A stretch of 64,000 nucleotides of DNA from Serpentinimonas maccroryi (GCF_000828915.1 NZ_AP014569.1:1054001-1118000); one strand, 5' to 3'. Positions 9,010-19,498 are shown, counted from the stretch's first letter. Made by a program: numbers and translations. The notes: a model not told the origin generated them from the sequence alone.

Positions 9010-9684
9010 ATGCCCCTCAAGGGCCTGCCCGCCGACGCGCGGCCGCGCGAAAAACTGTTGCAGCGCGGCCCCGCCGCCTTGAGCGATGCCGAGCTGCTGG
9101 CGCTGCTGCTGCGCACCGGCATACCGGGCAAGAACGTGGTGCAACTGGCGCAGGAACTGGTGGACCGCTTTGGTGGCGTGGCCGGGCTGCTGCACAGCAG
9201 CGCGTCAGATCTGCAACGCATCAAGGGCCTAGGGCCGGCCAAACGCGCCGAGCTGCTGGCGGTGGTCGAGTTGGCGCGGCGCACGCTGGCGCAGGGCTTG
9301 AGCGAGCGGCCCTTGTTCGATTCGCCGCAAGCGGTGGCGCAGTACCTGCAGCTGCACCTGGGTCACAAGCCGCACGAGGTGTTTGCGCTGCTGTACCTAG
9401 ACAGCCAGCACCGGCTGCTGGCCTTCGAGGAGCTGTTTCGCGGCACCCTGACGCAGACTAGCGTCTATCCGCGCGAAGTGGTACTGCGCGCCCTGCACCA
9501 CCACGCCGCGGCTGTGGTGCTGGCGCACAACCACCCCAGCGGGGTGAGCGAGCCCTCACGCGCCGACCAGAGCCTGACGGCCACGCTCAAGGCCGCGCTG
9601 GCGTTGGTGGACGTGCGGGTGCTGGACCACTTCGTCGTCACCGCCGACAGCTGCCGCTCGATGGCCGAAATGGGGCTGGTCTAG
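9010..9684 (+). CDS. radC: RadC family JAB/MPN domain protein
   Basis: 224 residues with an N-terminal helix-hairpin-helix part ([13 protein letters not shown], then [12 protein letters not shown] at 71-82) and a C-terminal JAMM metallo-domain. The putative zinc ligands are H173, H175 and D186 in HNHPSG...PSxxD. RadC was long called a repair protein, but its biochemical role is unresolved. ATG 9010 gives the usual family N-terminus ([16 protein letters not shown]). TTG 8995, preceded by gggag at 8982-8986, would add five residues and is a real alternative. The gene converges on ahpF with only 21 bases between. Confidence 0.92.
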   Translation: MPLKGLPADARPREKLLQRGPAALSDAELLALLLRTGIPGKNVVQLAQELVDRFGGVAGLLHSSASDLQRIKGLGPAKRAELLAVVELARRTLAQGLSERPLFDSPQAVAQYLQLHLGHKPHEVFALLYLDSQHRLLAFEELFRGTLTQTSVYPREVVLRALHHHAAAVVLAHNHPSGVSEPSRADQSLTATLKAALALVDVRVLDHFVVTADSCRSMAEMGLV

Positions 9685-9705
9685 CCGCTGGCCTATCGGC
9701 CGCGC

Positions 9706-11301
9706 TCAAACCTGCGGCACGGCCTCGATGGGCGCCGTTTGTGCCTGCGGGGTGCGGATCAGGTAATCGAAGGCGCTCAGGGCCGCTTTGGCGCCCTCGC
9801 CGGCGGCGATCACGATCTGCTTGTAGGGCACCGTGGTGCAGTCGCCGGCGGCAAACACGCCCGGCAGGCTGGTGTGGCCCTTGGCGTCGATGGCGATCTC
9901 GCCAAAGCGGTTGAGCTCCAGCGTGCCCTTGAGCCATTCGGTGTTGGGCACCAAGCCGATCTGCACAAAAATGCCTTCCAGCGCCAATTCTTGCGGCGTG
10001 CCGCTGCGGCGGTCGGTGTAGCGCAGGCCCACCACGCGCGCGCCGTCGCCCAGCACCTCGGTGGTTTGCGCTTGCGTGATCACGCTCACGTTGGGCAGGC
10101 TGCGCAGCTTGGCTTGCAGCACCGCATCGGCGCGCAGCTCGTCGGCAAACTCGAGCAGCGTCACGTGCTGCACGATGCCGGCCAGGTCGATCGCCGCTTC
10201 CACGCCCGAGTTGCCGCCGCCGATCACCGCCGTGCGCTTGCCCTTGAACAGCGGGCCGTCGCAGTGTGGGCAGTAGGCCACGCCGCGGTTTTTGTATTCG
10301 GTCTCGCCCGGCACGTTCATGTTGCGCCAGCGCGCCCCGGTGGAGAGCACCACGCTGCGCGCCTTGAGCACCGCACCGCTGGCCAGCTCGACGCCGATCA
10401 AGCCGCCGGGCTGCGCCGCCGGCAGCAGGCGCACGGCGCGTTGCAGGTTCATGAGCTGCACCTCGTAGTGGCGCGCATGCGCCTCCAGCTCGGCGGCCAG
10501 CTTGGGGCCTTCGGTGTGCAGCTGCGCGGGGTAGTTCTCGATGCCCAGCGTGTCGTTGAGCTGGCCGCCCATGCGCTCGGCCAGCAAGCCGGTGCGGATG
10601 CCTTTGCGCGCTGCGTACACCGCCGCCGCCATGCCAGCTGGGCCACCGCCGATGTTGAGCAGGTCAAACGGCTCCAAGGCATCGAGCTGCTGCGCTTGTT
10701 TGACGAGGGAGCCAGCGTCGAGCTTGGCCAGCACCTCTTCGGCGCTCATGCGGCCCGAGCCGAACACCGCGCCGTTCAAATACACCGAAGGCACCGCGAG
10801 CACGTCGCGCTCGTTGACCTCTTGCTGGAACAGCGCGCCGTCGATCACCACCGTCTGCACGCGGGGGTTGAACAGCGCCATCAGGCTGAGCGCCTGCACC
10901 ACGTCGGGGCAGTTGTGGCAGCTCAGCGACATATAGACCTCGAAACGATAGTCGCCCGGCAAGGCCTTGATCTGCTCGATCAGGCCCGCCTCGACCTTGG
11001 GCGGATGCCCACCCGCCCACAGCAGCGCCAGCACCAGCGAGGTGAACTCGTGGCCCAGCGGCACGGCGGCAAAACGCAAGCCGCCCGGCCCGCCCTGCCC
11101 TTGCACACTAAAAGACGGCACGCGCGCGTCTTGCCCGTCGGTGCGCAGCCGGATTTTGTCCGACATGGCAGCCAGGGTTTCGAGCAGCTCACGCATCTCT
11201 TGCGCGGCGCTGGAATCGTCGAGCGCAGCCACCAGATCAACCGGCTGCTGCAGGCGCTCCAGATAGGCTTGGAGCTGGGCTTTGAGGGCGGCGTCGAGCA
11301 T
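9706..11301 (-). CDS. ahpF: Alkyl hydroperoxide reductase subunit F
   Basis: NADH-dependent flavoprotein that re-reduces AhpC. The 531 residues comprise tandem thioredoxin-like N-terminal domains with a CHNC redox pair near 128-131, an FAD-binding Rossmann motif (GGGPAGMAA near 218), an NAD-binding motif (GGGNSG near 358), and the thioredoxin-reductase-like active site CPHC near 343-346. ATG 11301 is preceded on its strand by a taggat ribosome site and matches the family start. It lies 76 bases downstream of ahpC on the same strand, so the two form the usual peroxidase operon. Confidence 0.95.
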   Translation of the reverse strand: MLDAALKAQLQAYLERLQQPVDLVAALDDSSAAQEMRELLETLAAMSDKIRLRTDGQDARVPSFSVQGQGGPGGLRFAAVPLGHEFTSLVLALLWAGGHPPKVEAGLIEQIKALPGDYRFEVYMSLSCHNCPDVVQALSLMALFNPRVQTVVIDGALFQQEVNERDVLAVPSVYLNGAVFGSGRMSAEEVLAKLDAGSLVKQAQQLDALEPFDLLNIGGGPAGMAAAVYAARKGIRTGLLAERMGGQLNDTLGIENYPAQLHTEGPKLAAELEAHARHYEVQLMNLQRAVRLLPAAQPGGLIGVELASGAVLKARSVVLSTGARWRNMNVPGETEYKNRGVAYCPHCDGPLFKGKRTAVIGGGNSGVEAAIDLAGIVQHVTLLEFADELRADAVLQAKLRSLPNVSVITQAQTTEVLGDGARVVGLRYTDRRSGTPQELALEGIFVQIGLVPNTEWLKGTLELNRFGEIAIDAKGHTSLPGVFAAGDCTTVPYKQIVIAAGEGAKAALSAFDYLIRTPQAQTAPIEAVPQV

Positions 11302-11377
11302 GTGCGATCCTAGGTGCAAAAACAGGGGGGCGGACTGGGCCTGGCACAGAGCCAGGCCAGGGGCTTGAGGGACTGGC

Positions 11378-11941
11378 TTAGATTTTGCCGACCAGTTCCA
11401 GCGACGGGGCCAGGGTTTTGGCGCCTTCGTTCCACTTGGCTGGGCAGACTTGGCCGGGGTTCTTGGCCACGTACTGGGCAGCCTTGAGCTTGCGCAGGGT
11501 CTCTTTGACGTCGCGTGCGATGGCGTTGTCGTGGATTTCAGCGGTTTTGATCTGGCCTTCGGGGTTGATGATGAAGGTGCCGCGCAGCGCCAGACCTTCG
11601 GCCTCGATGTGAACGCCAAAGGCGCGCGTCAGGGTGTGGGTCGGGTCGGCCACCAGCGGGAACTTGGCCTTGCCCACGGCGGGCGAAGTCTCGTGCCAGA
11701 CTTTGTGCGAGAAGTGGGTGTCGGTGGTCACGATGTAGACCTCGGCCCCGAGCTTTTGGAACTCGGCGTAGTTGTCAGCCGCGTCTTCGACTTCGGTCGG
11801 GCAGTTGAAGGTGAAGGCGGCCGGCATGAAAATCAGCACCGACCACTCGCCCTTGAGGGTCTCGTCCGAAACTTGCACGAACTTGCCGTTGTGGAAAGCC
11901 TGGGCTTTGAAAGGCTGAACTTGGGTATTGATGATCGACAT
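11378..11941 (-). CDS. ahpC: Alkyl hydroperoxide reductase subunit C (2-Cys peroxiredoxin)
   Basis: 187-residue typical 2-Cys peroxiredoxin reducing H2O2, organic peroxides and peroxynitrite. The peroxidatic cysteine is C47 (FTFNCPTE) and the resolving cysteine C166 (VCPAKW); C-terminal length is normal for the AhpF-linked class. An aggag ribosome site lies seven bases before ATG 11941. ahpF follows. The 146-bp upstream gap contains a perfect 8-bp inverted repeat that may be a regulatory site for a peroxide regulator; no regulator gene is in the window. Confidence 0.96.
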   Translation of the reverse strand: MSIINTQVQPFKAQAFHNGKFVQVSDETLKGEWSVLIFMPAAFTFNCPTEVEDAADNYAEFQKLGAEVYIVTTDTHFSHKVWHETSPAVGKAKFPLVADPTHTLTRAFGVHIEAEGLALRGTFIINPEGQIKTAEIHDNAIARDVKETLRKLKAAQYVAKNPGQVCPAKWNEGAKTLAPSLELVGKI

Positions 11942-12010
11942 GGAAACTCCTGAAGGTGGATGACTGAGGGTTAACGAGATGAGTGGAAACCCCAGTTATG
12001 ATAGCTCAGC

Positions 12011-12042
12011 CGATAGCCGTTGTTTATTGATCGTGGCTATCG
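12011..12042 (-). promoter_or_regulatory. Inverted repeat upstream of ahpC
   Basis: CGATAGCC (12011-12018) and GGCTATCG (12035-12042) form a perfect 8-bp inverted repeat with a 16-bp spacer, 70-101 bases before the ahpC start. A further ATAG lies at 12001-12004. The ATAG/CTAT elements recall OxyR half-sites, but the spacing does not match the classic four-part OxyR motif. It could instead be a hairpin at the end of the mmsA transcript; no T-run follows. Confidence 0.35.
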
Positions 12043-12087
12043 CGGGCATTGATGCGCTGCAGCAGATGCGCTGCAACTGGAGGCGGC

Positions 12088-13731
12088 CTACTTCATCGTC
12101 GGCATGGTGAACTCGGGGCCGCGCTGGCCAGTCGGCCAGCGCGCGGTGACGGTTTTGAGCCGGGTGTAGAAGCGCACCCCGTCGGGTCCGTGCATGTGCA
12201 GCGGGCCAAACAGGCTGCGCTTCCAGCCGCCAAAGCTGTGAAAGGCCATGGGCACCGGGATCGGCACGTTGATGCCGACCATGCCCGCCTGCACCCGGTG
12301 CGCAAACTGGCGTGCGGCGTCGCCGTCGCGGGTGAAAATGGCGCAGCCGTTGCCGTATTCGTGCCCGTCCACCAGCTTGAGGGCGGCCTCCCAATCGGGC
12401 ACCCGCAGCAAGCACAGCACCGGGCCAAAAATCTCCTCGCGGTAAATGCGCATCTCGGGGCGCACGCGGTCAAAAAGGCAGCCCCCCAGAAAAAACCCCT
12501 CTTCGAAGCCGGGCACGCGCAGGCCGCGGCCATCGACCAGCAGCTCGGCACCCTCGGCCACTCCGGCATCGATGTAGGCGCGCACGCGCTCGCGGTGCGC
12601 CGCCGTCACCAGCGGCCCCATGTCGGGCTCATTCGGGTCGCCGTGCGTGGCTTGCACACCCTGCACACCCTGCACACCCTGCACACCCTGCACGCTTTGC
12701 ACGCTTTGCACGCTTTGCACGCTTTGCACGCTTTGCTGCTCTGCACTGCCCGGGTTGCCGGGCCCGATGCGCAGCCCTTCGACCAAGGGGCGCAGCTTGG
12801 CGATCAGCGCCTCGGCCGTGGCATCGCCCACGCAAACCGCCACCGAGATCGCCATGCAGCGCTCACCCGCCGAGCCGTATGCCGCACCCAGCAGCGCGCT
12901 GGCGGCTTGGTCCAGATCGGCATCGGGCAGGATCACCATGTGGTTCTTGGCCCCGCCCAGCGCCTGCACGCGCTTGCCCAAGGCGCTGCCGCGGGCGTAG
13001 AGGGCTTCGGCCACCGGCGTGGAGCCGACGAAGCTGAGCGCTTGCACGCGCGGATCGTCGAGCAGGGCATCGACCGCCAGCCGGTCGCCCTGCAGCACGT
13101 TGAACACGCCCTCGGGCAGGCCGGCCTGCTGCAGCAGCCGGGCCAAGATCAGCGGCGCGCTCGGTACGCGCTCAGAGGGTTTGAGCACGAAGGTGTTGCC
13201 GCAAGCCAGCGCCACCGGGAACATCCACATCGGCACCATGCAGGGAAAATTGAAAGGCGTAACGCCCGCCACCACCCCCAGCGGCGCGTACTCAGTGTAG
13301 GAATCCACCCCGCGGCCGACGTTGATCGAATGCTCGCCCTTGAGCAGGTGCGGCGCGCCACAGGCGAACTCGACCACCTCCAGCCCGCGCGTGAGCTCGC
13401 CGTGGGCGTCGGCCAGCACCTTGCCGTGCTCGGCGCTGATGGCGGCGGCAATCTCGCCCGCATGGCGCTCCAGCAATTCCTTGAAGCGAAACAACACCCG
13501 CGCGCGCTGCAACGGCGGTGTCTCGGCCCAAGCCGGGAAAGCCGCTTGGGCTGCAGACACCGCCTGCGCTGCCTCGGCCGCCGAGGCCAGCGCCACTTGG
13601 GCCTGCACCTTGCCCGTGGCCGGGTTGTACACCTCGGCGGTGCGGCCGCTGCTGCCAGCGACCGCGTGGCCGTTGATGAAATGCGGGATGAGGGACGATT
13701 CGAGGGATGGTGGGTTGGGAGGTGTGGTCAT
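12088..13731 (-). CDS. mmsA: CoA-acylating methylmalonate-semialdehyde dehydrogenase
   Basis: Oxidises (methyl)malonate semialdehyde to propionyl- or acetyl-CoA with NAD+ and CoA, in valine, inositol or beta-alanine breakdown. The 547-residue aldehyde dehydrogenase has the MmsA signature PFNFPCMVP near 158, KPSERVP near 184, and the catalytic cysteine near 292 (GERCMA). It is about 45 residues longer than usual. Most of the excess is a repeat at about residues 333-360, five SVQ then four GVQ tripeptides, encoded by nine tandem 9-bp units. The repeat is in frame and lies between conserved blocks, so the enzyme may tolerate it as a surface loop. It stands alone: no valine-pathway genes flank it. 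Confidence 0.9.
   Translation of the reverse strand: MTTPPNPPSLESSLIPHFINGHAVAGSSGRTAEVYNPATGKVQAQVALASAAEAAQAVSAAQAAFPAWAETPPLQRARVLFRFKELLERHAGEIAAAISAEHGKVLADAHGELTRGLEVVEFACGAPHLLKGEHSINVGRGVDSYTEYAPLGVVAGVTPFNFPCMVPMWMFPVALACGNTFVLKPSERVPSAPLILARLLQQAGLPEGVFNVLQGDRLAVDALLDDPRVQALSFVGSTPVAEALYARGSALGKRVQALGGAKNHMVILPDADLDQAASALLGAAYGSAGERCMAISVAVCVGDATAEALIAKLRPLVEGLRIGPGNPGSAEQQSVQSVQSVQSVQSVQGVQGVQGVQGVQATHGDPNEPDMGPLVTAAHRERVRAYIDAGVAEGAELLVDGRGLRVPGFEEGFFLGGCLFDRVRPEMRIYREEIFGPVLCLLRVPDWEAALKLVDGHEYGNGCAIFTRDGDAARQFAHRVQAGMVGINVPIPVPMAFHSFGGWKRSLFGPLHMHGPDGVRFYTRLKTVTARWPTGQRGPEFTMPTMK
12653..12733. repeat. 9-bp minisatellite inside mmsA
   Basis: Nine perfect tandem 9-mers: four of TGCACACCC (12653-12688) then five of TGCACGCTT (12689-12733), with no interruption. 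On the coding (minus) strand they read as (Ser-Val-Gln)5 (Gly-Val-Gln)4. Because the unit is a multiple of three, changes in copy number keep the frame. Two homogeneous blocks imply recent expansion of two variant units. Confidence 0.97.
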
Positions 13732-13882
13732 GCTCTGAAACTTTCAAAATCGGGCGGCTGCGCAGGACGCCAGCCAAGCGCGGTGGTCACAAAAGCGCTA
13801 AACTGCAAACACGCAGAGCCTATACGCAATCCGCGCTCGTCCCCCGCCATCCACCACACAAACAAACAAAGGACACTACACC

Positions 13883-14359
13883 ATGCAAGGCAACAACCAA
13901 GTCATCGGCCACCTGCAGGCCCAGCTCAAAAACGAGCTGACCGCCATCAACCAGTATTTTGTCCACTACCGCATGCTCAAGCACTGGGGCCTCGACAAGC
14001 TGGCGCAAAAAGAGTACCAAGAATCCATCGGCGAGATGAAGCACGCCGACCGCCTGATGGACCGCATTTTCATGCTCGACGGTCTACCCAACCTGCAAGA
14101 CTTGGGCAAGCTCAACATCGGCGAGAGCGTGCCCGAAATTCTGAGCAGTGACTTGGCGTTGGAGCGGGCGGCGCAAGCCACCATCAAAGACGGCATCGCC
14201 CACTGCGAGAGCGTGCGCGACTACGTCTCGCGCGACCTGCTGCTCGAAATTCTGCAAGACACCGAGGAACACATCGACTTCCTCGAAACCCAGATCGATC
14301 TGCTCGGTAAGGTGGGGGTGCAAAACTACTTGCAGAGCATGATGGGCAGCGTCGAATAA
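13883..14359 (+). CDS. bfr: Bacterioferritin
   Basis: Heme-containing 24-mer iron store; 158 residues, the family length. Compared with my recollection of E. coli Bfr, ligands E18, E51, H54, E94 and H130 are present and M52, the heme ligand, is conserved (GEMKHAD). Position 127, a glutamate ferroxidase ligand in E. coli, is threonine here (DTEEHID, 126-132), with glutamates at 128 and 129. Whether the di-iron site is altered or rebuilt is unclear; this variant seems frequent in betaproteobacteria. An aaagga ribosome site lies upstream of ATG 13883. No bfd gene is adjacent. Confidence 0.94.
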   Translation: MQGNNQVIGHLQAQLKNELTAINQYFVHYRMLKHWGLDKLAQKEYQESIGEMKHADRLMDRIFMLDGLPNLQDLGKLNIGESVPEILSSDLALERAAQATIKDGIAHCESVRDYVSRDLLLEILQDTEEHIDFLETQIDLLGKVGVQNYLQSMMGSVE

Positions 14360-14434
14360 AAGCCCTGCGAGCAGCAGACTCCACCAAAGCAAGCCCGGCG
14401 CCCGTTTGGTCGGGCAATCGGCCCCACCCTTCAC

Positions 14435-15211
14435 ATGGCCGCCCCCTACCGCATCAGCGCCTGCACCGGCATCGACCAGGGCGACCGCCCCTATCAACAA
14501 GATCAGCTCGGCTTGTTTGCGCACGAGCACAACAAAGGCTGCGTGCTGGGCGTGATCGCCGACGGCATGGGTGGCCTGACCGGGGGCCGCAAGGCCGCCG
14601 AACAGGTGCTGATGACGGCGCAGCAGCTGTTTCAGCGTTTCGACCCAGCCACCGACGATGGGGCGGCGTTTTTGCTGCGCATGGCGCAAGAGGCCCATCT
14701 GGGCATACGCCTGACGGCCGCCGCCGCCGATCTGGAGCCCCACAGCACCCTTGCTGCCCTATTGCTCTTGCCCGGCGGTCGCTGCCATTTCGCGCACTCG
14801 GGCGATTCGCGGCTGTACCACTTTCGTGGCGCGCAGTTGCTTCACCGCAGCCGGGACCACTCGCTGGTGCAGGCTTTGGTTGCGCAGGGGTTGTTGAGCG
14901 ACGCACAAGCGCGCACCGACCCGCGCGGCAACCTGCTGCTGCACTGCCTCGGCACCGAGCAGCCCCCGGCCATCGAAGCCCACCTGTGCGAAGCCTTGCA
15001 AGCAGGCGATGCGCTGCTGGCCTGCAGCGACGGCATCTGGCAGTGCTTTAGCGACGCGGAACTGGGCGCCTTGGTGCACCAAGCCTCACCCCGGCAGGCG
15101 TGCGAACAGCTGGTGGCGCAAGCGCGCCTGCGCGCCGCCGGCAGTTGCGACAACCTGAGCCTGATCGTGATCAAGCTCGATGCCGTGGTAGCGGTCGCTG
15201 CGCCGGGCTAG
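14435..15211 (+). CDS. PP2C-family serine/threonine protein phosphatase
   Basis: 258 residues forming one PPM/PP2C domain with the metal-binding and catalytic motifs in order: DRPYQQDQ (about 17), DGMGG (about 43), GDSR (about 129), CSDG (about 195) and DN (about 239). It dephosphorylates Ser/Thr on unknown protein targets. No kinase, FHA or type VI secretion gene is next to it, so the partner is unknown. It starts 76 bases after bfr and is convergent with guaA. No transmembrane segment is visible. Confidence 0.88.
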   Translation: MAAPYRISACTGIDQGDRPYQQDQLGLFAHEHNKGCVLGVIADGMGGLTGGRKAAEQVLMTAQQLFQRFDPATDDGAAFLLRMAQEAHLGIRLTAAAADLEPHSTLAALLLLPGGRCHFAHSGDSRLYHFRGAQLLHRSRDHSLVQALVAQGLLSDAQARTDPRGNLLLHCLGTEQPPAIEAHLCEALQAGDALLACSDGIWQCFSDAELGALVHQASPRQACEQLVAQARLRAAGSCDNLSLIVIKLDAVVAVAAPG

Positions 15212-15286
15212 CGGATGGAACCATGCGCCTTGGCGTAGACAGCGATCCAGGGCCAGATGCCGCTCGGCAGCGGGTCAAACGCGGCC

Positions 15287-16903
15287 TCACTCCCACTCGA
15301 TCGTCGCCGGGGGTTTGCTGCTGATGTCGTAGGTGACGCGGTTGATGCCGCGCACTTCGTTGATGATGCGCCCCGATACGCGCTTGAGCAGGCTGTAGGG
15401 CAGCTCGGCCCAGTCGGCGGTCATGAAGTCGCTGGTCTGCACTGCGCGCAGCGCCACCACGTAGTCGTAGGTGCGGCCGTCGCCCATCACGCCCACGCTT
15501 TTGACCGGCAAAAACACGGCAAAAGCCTGGCTGGTGAGCTCGTACCAGCTTTTGCCGCTGTGCGGCTCGAGCGTGGAGCGCAGTTCTTCGATGAAAATCG
15601 CGTCGGCGCGGCGCAGCAGGTCGGCGTAGTCTTTTTTGACCTCGCCCAAGATGCGCACGCCCAGCCCGGGGCCGGGGAAGGGGTGGCGCTGCACCATCTC
15701 GGGCGGCAAGCCGAGCGCCACGCCGAGTTCGCGCACTTCGTCTTTAAACAGGTCGCGCAGCGGCTCGAGCAGCTTGAGGCCCAGTTGCTCGGGCAGGCCA
15801 CCCACGTTGTGGTGGCTCTTGATGGTCACGGCTTTTTTGCTCTTGGCGCCGCCGGATTCGATCACATCCGGGTAAATAGTGCCTTGCGCCAACCACTTGG
15901 CGCCTTTTGTTGAAGCACCACTTGAAATCAGCTTGGCGGCTTCGGCCTTGAACACCTCAACAAACAGGCCGCCGATGATCTTGCGCTTTTGCTCGGGCTC
16001 GCTCACACCGGCGAGCCGCTCCAGGAACAGATCGGCGGCATCGACCCGGATCACCTTGGCGTGCAGCTGGCCGACGAACATCTCCATCACGGCGTCGCCC
16101 TCGTGCAGGCGCAGCAGGCCGTGGTCCACGAACACGCAAGTGAGCTGCTCCCCGATGGCGCGGTGGATCAGGGCCGCGGCCACCGACGAATCGACGCCGC
16201 CCGACAGGCCCAGTATCACCTCTTCGTCGCCCACTTGGGCGCGGATTTTTTGCACCGCTTCTTCGATGTGGTCGCGCATCACCCAGTCTGGTCGGGCGCC
16301 GCAGATGCCGAGCACGAAGCGCTCGAGCATGGCGCGGCCCTGCACCGTGTGCGTGACTTCGGGGTGGAACTGCAGGCCGTAGAAGCGCCGCGCCTCGTCG
16401 CACATGCCGGCAATCGGGCAGGCCTCGGTGCTGGCCATGAGCGCAAAGCCCGGCGGCAGCGCCGTGACCTTGTCGCCGTGGCTCATCCAGACCTTGAGCA
16501 TGCCGTGGCCTTCGGGGGTGTGAAAGTCGGCGAGGTCGCGCAGCAAGGCGCTGTGGCCACGCGCGCGCACCTCGGCGTAGCCAAACTCGCGCGTGCGGCC
16601 GGCCTCGACCTTGCCCCCGAGCTGCTGCGCCATGGTCTGCATGCCGTAGCAGATGCCCAGCACCGGCAGCCCAAGCTCGAACACGGCGTCGGGCGCTTTG
16701 TCATCGACCTCATAGACGCTGGCGTGGCTGCCCGAGAGGATGATGCCCTTGAGCGTGCCGTCGGCGGCGTACTGGCGCAGCCAGTCGCTGCTCACATCGC
16801 AAGGGTGCACTTCGCAGTACACGTGCGCTTCGCGCACCCGGCGCGCGATCAGCTGCGTGACTTGGGAGCCGAAATCGAGGATGAGGATTTTGTGGTGTTG
16901 CAC
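15287..16903 (-). CDS. guaA: GMP synthase (glutamine-hydrolysing)
   Basis: Converts XMP to GMP using ATP and glutamine. The 538 residues comprise a class I glutamine amidotransferase (C85 in GICYGMQ; His/Glu in FHPEVTHT near 187), an ATP pyrophosphatase domain with the P-loop LSGGVDSS near 235, and the C-terminal dimerisation domain ending in the conserved KPPATIEWE. It follows guaB on the same strand with an 87-bp gap, the standard guaBA operon for guanine nucleotide synthesis. Confidence 0.97.
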   Translation of the reverse strand: MQHHKILILDFGSQVTQLIARRVREAHVYCEVHPCDVSSDWLRQYAADGTLKGIILSGSHASVYEVDDKAPDAVFELGLPVLGICYGMQTMAQQLGGKVEAGRTREFGYAEVRARGHSALLRDLADFHTPEGHGMLKVWMSHGDKVTALPPGFALMASTEACPIAGMCDEARRFYGLQFHPEVTHTVQGRAMLERFVLGICGARPDWVMRDHIEEAVQKIRAQVGDEEVILGLSGGVDSSVAAALIHRAIGEQLTCVFVDHGLLRLHEGDAVMEMFVGQLHAKVIRVDAADLFLERLAGVSEPEQKRKIIGGLFVEVFKAEAAKLISSGASTKGAKWLAQGTIYPDVIESGGAKSKKAVTIKSHHNVGGLPEQLGLKLLEPLRDLFKDEVRELGVALGLPPEMVQRHPFPGPGLGVRILGEVKKDYADLLRRADAIFIEELRSTLEPHSGKSWYELTSQAFAVFLPVKSVGVMGDGRTYDYVVALRAVQTSDFMTADWAELPYSLLKRVSGRIINEVRGINRVTYDISSKPPATIEWE

Positions 16904-16990
16904 GGCGGCAAGCCTAAAGTTGAATCAGCAGCCAGAAAAAATGACGCGCCCCATATGGGCCCATGCGTAGGCTTGCGCCCCAGCGCTGCC

Positions 16991-18460
16991 TCATTCGGCG
17001 CGGTAATTGGGCGCTTCTTTGGTGATATGCACGTCGTGGACGTGGCTTTCGCGCACGCCGGCGGTGGTGATCTCGACGAATTCGGCTTGGGCGTGCAAGT
17101 CGGCGATGCGGGCGCAGCCGCAGTAGCCCATGGCGGCGCGCAAACCGCCGGCCATTTGGAACAGGATGGCGACCACCGAGCCCTTGTAGGGCACGCGGCC
17201 TTCGATGCCTTCGGGCACGAGCTTGTCGGCGTTGGGGTTGCCGCTGCCCGATTCTTGGAAGTAGCGGTCGGCGCTGCCCTGCTGCATGGCCCCGATCGAG
17301 CCCATGCCGCGGTAGCTCTTGTAGCTGCGGCCTTGGAACAAAATCACTTCGCCCGGCGCTTCTTCGGTGCCGGCGAACACGCCGCCCATCATCACGCTGC
17401 TGGCGCCGGCGGCAATGGCTTTGGCCACGTCGCCGCTGTAGCGCACGCCACCGTCGGCAATCAGGGGGACGCCGGTGCCGGCGAGCGCCGTGGCCACGTT
17501 GTCGATGGCGGTGATCTGCGGCACCCCGACGCCGGCGACGATGCGCGTGGTGCAGATCGAACCCGGCCCGATGCCAACCTTGACGCCATCGGCCCCAGCC
17601 TCGACCAACGCGCGCGCCGCCGCGCCGGTGGCGATGTTGCCGCCGATGACTTGCACCTGCGGGTAGTTTTGCTTGACCCAGCGCACGCGCTCGAGCACGC
17701 CCTTGCTGTGGCCGTGCGCGGTATCGACGACGATGGCATCAACCCCGGCGCGCACCAGCAGCTCAACCCGCTCCTCGGTGCCCGCGCCCACGCCCACCGC
17801 AGCACCGACGCGCAAGTGCCCGGCGGCGTCGCGCGCGGCGTTGGGGAAGTTGAGCTGTTTGCGGATGTCTTTGACTGTGATCAGGCCCTTGAGCTCGAAA
17901 GCCTCGTTGACCACCAGCAGGCGCTCGAGCTTGTGCTTATTGAGCAGCGCCTTGGCCTCTTCGGGCGTGGTGCCGTCGGGCACGGTGATCAGGCGCTCGC
18001 GCGGCGTCATGATCTCGCGCACCGGCAGTTCGGTGCGGGTCTCGAAGCGCAAGTCGCGCCCGGTGACGATGCCCACCACCTTGCCACCGTCGAGCACCGG
18101 AAAGCCCGAAATGCCCAATTCTTCGGACAGCTGCAGCACCTGATAGACCGTGGTCTCGGGGGTGATGACCACCGGGTCGCGCAGCACGCCCGACTCGTAG
18201 CGTTTGACCTTGGCCACGTGCGCGGCCTGATCGGCCGGCGTGAGGTTTTTGTGTACGATGCCGATGCCGCCCTCTTGCGCCAGTGCGATCGCCAACCGGG
18301 CTTCGGTGACGGTGTCCATGGCGGCCGAGACCAGCGGCAAGTTGAGCGTGATGTCACGCGTCAGGCGCGTGGCCAGAGAGGTGTCTTTGGGCAGGATTTG
18401 CGAGTAGGCTGGCACCAGCAACACGTCGTCGAAAGTGAGCGCTTTTCCAAGCAGGCGCAT
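16991..18460 (-). CDS. guaB: Inosine-5'-monophosphate dehydrogenase
   Basis: Rate-limiting oxidation of IMP to XMP with NAD+. The 489-residue TIM barrel carries two inserted CBS domains (about 95-205), the active-site loop GPGSICTTR with the catalytic cysteine near residue 303, and the mobile flap Arg-Tyr region. Length and N-terminus ([15 protein letters not shown]) match the family. It is first in the guaBA operon, whose promoter must lie in the 75-bp gap shared with the divergent DUF4124 gene. Confidence 0.97.
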   Translation of the reverse strand: MRLLGKALTFDDVLLVPAYSQILPKDTSLATRLTRDITLNLPLVSAAMDTVTEARLAIALAQEGGIGIVHKNLTPADQAAHVAKVKRYESGVLRDPVVITPETTVYQVLQLSEELGISGFPVLDGGKVVGIVTGRDLRFETRTELPVREIMTPRERLITVPDGTTPEEAKALLNKHKLERLLVVNEAFELKGLITVKDIRKQLNFPNAARDAAGHLRVGAAVGVGAGTEERVELLVRAGVDAIVVDTAHGHSKGVLERVRWVKQNYPQVQVIGGNIATGAAARALVEAGADGVKVGIGPGSICTTRIVAGVGVPQITAIDNVATALAGTGVPLIADGGVRYSGDVAKAIAAGASSVMMGGVFAGTEEAPGEVILFQGRSYKSYRGMGSIGAMQQGSADRYFQESGSGNPNADKLVPEGIEGRVPYKGSVVAILFQMAGGLRAAMGYCGCARIADLHAQAEFVEITTAGVRESHVHDVHITKEAPNYRAE

Positions 18461-18535
18461 AGAGTGAACTCCAAAAGCGCTATTGTAGGCGGGCCGGCGA
18501 ACGGGTATATTGCGCCCTCATCATTGACTTTCGAT

Positions 18536-19153
18536 ATGCACACCTTGATCCACACCCACATTTCAAAAATTTACTGGCTGCTGCGCTTACCGCGCATGGG
18601 GCTGGTTGCTTTGGTGGTCGGTTTGTTGCTGGTCAGCGCCGTGCAGGCAGCTGGCCCGACTTGGGTCTGGCTCGATGACCACGGCCGCCGCGTGGCGAGC
18701 GACATGCCGCCGCCGGCCAGCGTGCCCGATCAGCGCATTTTGCGTCGGCCGCATGCAAGTCCGGTGCCCAGCCCTGCGCTCGGTGCAGCGCCCGAAGGCA
18801 CCCCGGCCGCTGCACCTGCCCAGCCTGCCCCACCCGGGGCTGGCGCAGCAGGCGCCGGCCGCTTGACAGACGAACAGTTGCGCCAGCAAGTCGAACAACG
18901 CAACGCCCAGATCCGGGCCGACAACTGCCAGCGCGCCCGCGCCTCGCTCGAGACCTTGCAAGCCGGGGCCAGCCAGCCCCTGTACATGGTCAACGAGCAG
19001 GGCCAGCGCGTCACGATGGACGAGGCCATGCGCCGCGCCGAAAGCGTGCGCCTGCGCCAGATCGTGCGCGACAACTGCGCACCGGCGCCAGCCGCGGCTG
19101 GCACCCCGCAAGCCGCACCACCACCGCCAGCAGCCGCACCCAACCGGCCCTGA
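18536..19153 (+). CDS. DUF4124 domain-containing envelope protein
   Basis: 205 residues. A hydrophobic signal or anchor segment (MGLVALVVGLLLVSAVQA, about 21-38) precedes a DUF4124 domain (about 39-70: GPTWVWLDDHGRRVASDMPPP), the Trp- and Asp-containing motif common in betaproteobacterial periplasmic proteins of unknown function. A Pro/Ala-rich linker and a coiled-coil-like helical part (about 115-185) with two cysteines follow, and the tail is Pro-rich. It often neighbours guaB in this group. ATG 18536 or ATG 18596 could be the start; the second places the signal segment at the very N-terminus. Function unknown. Confidence 0.8.
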   Translation: MHTLIHTHISKIYWLLRLPRMGLVALVVGLLLVSAVQAAGPTWVWLDDHGRRVASDMPPPASVPDQRILRRPHASPVPSPALGAAPEGTPAAAPAQPAPPGAGAAGAGRLTDEQLRQQVEQRNAQIRADNCQRARASLETLQAGASQPLYMVNEQGQRVTMDEAMRRAESVRLRQIVRDNCAPAPAAAGTPQAAPPPPAAAPNRP

Positions 19154-19165
19154 GGGGCTGGGGTT

Positions 19166-19498
19166 TCAGCGCGCTTGGGGTTTGGCCCGCTTGCGGTAGC
19201 GCTCGCGCCGCGCCGTTTTGGGGTCCACCCGCAGCGCCCGGTAGCGCTCGATGCGGTCGCCGTCGTGCAAGGGGGTCGAAGCGGGCTCGACACGGCCCCA
19301 AACCCCCACCTCGCCCGCCGCAGCGGCTTGCAGCCAAGCGTCGGCGGTGTCGGCGGGCGTGGTGGAACGCAAAGCCCCGGCCGGTCCAAACGCCAGTTGC
19401 AGCGCTTGCCCTAGGGTGGTGCCGGCTGGCACTTGCAGCCGCCACTCTTGCACCTGCGAGGGGCCACAGGCTTGCACCAGCGTGATGTCAAGCGTCAT
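19166..19498 (-). CDS. rnfH: RnfH family ubiquitin-like protein
   Basis: 110 residues of the RnfH/UPF0125 beta-grasp family, recognised by VQACGPSQVQEWRLQVPAGTTL at the N-terminus and the C-terminal signature RIERYRALRVDPK followed by an Arg/Lys-rich tail. Its molecular function is unknown despite the Rnf name. ATG 19498 overlaps the ratA stop by four bases (ATGA), so the two are translationally coupled, a widely conserved pairing. Confidence 0.88.
   Translation of the reverse strand: MTLDITLVQACGPSQVQEWRLQVPAGTTLGQALQLAFGPAGALRSTTPADTADAWLQAAAAGEVGVWGRVEPASTPLHDGDRIERYRALRVDPKTARRERYRKRAKPQAR

Noticed and set aside
9739-11313. 524-codon open frame opposite ahpF
   Set aside because: Same GC artefact; the opposite strand encodes a full AhpF with all redox motifs.
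12653-12733. Possible CRISPR array
   Set aside because: Units are 9 bp, contiguous and without spacers, inside a coding gene; no cas gene nearby.
12049-14151. 700-codon frame on the plus strand opposite mmsA and running into bfr
   Set aside because: Contains a Thr-Leu-His repeat that is only the reverse reading of the minisatellite, and overlaps bfr in another frame; no domain recognised.
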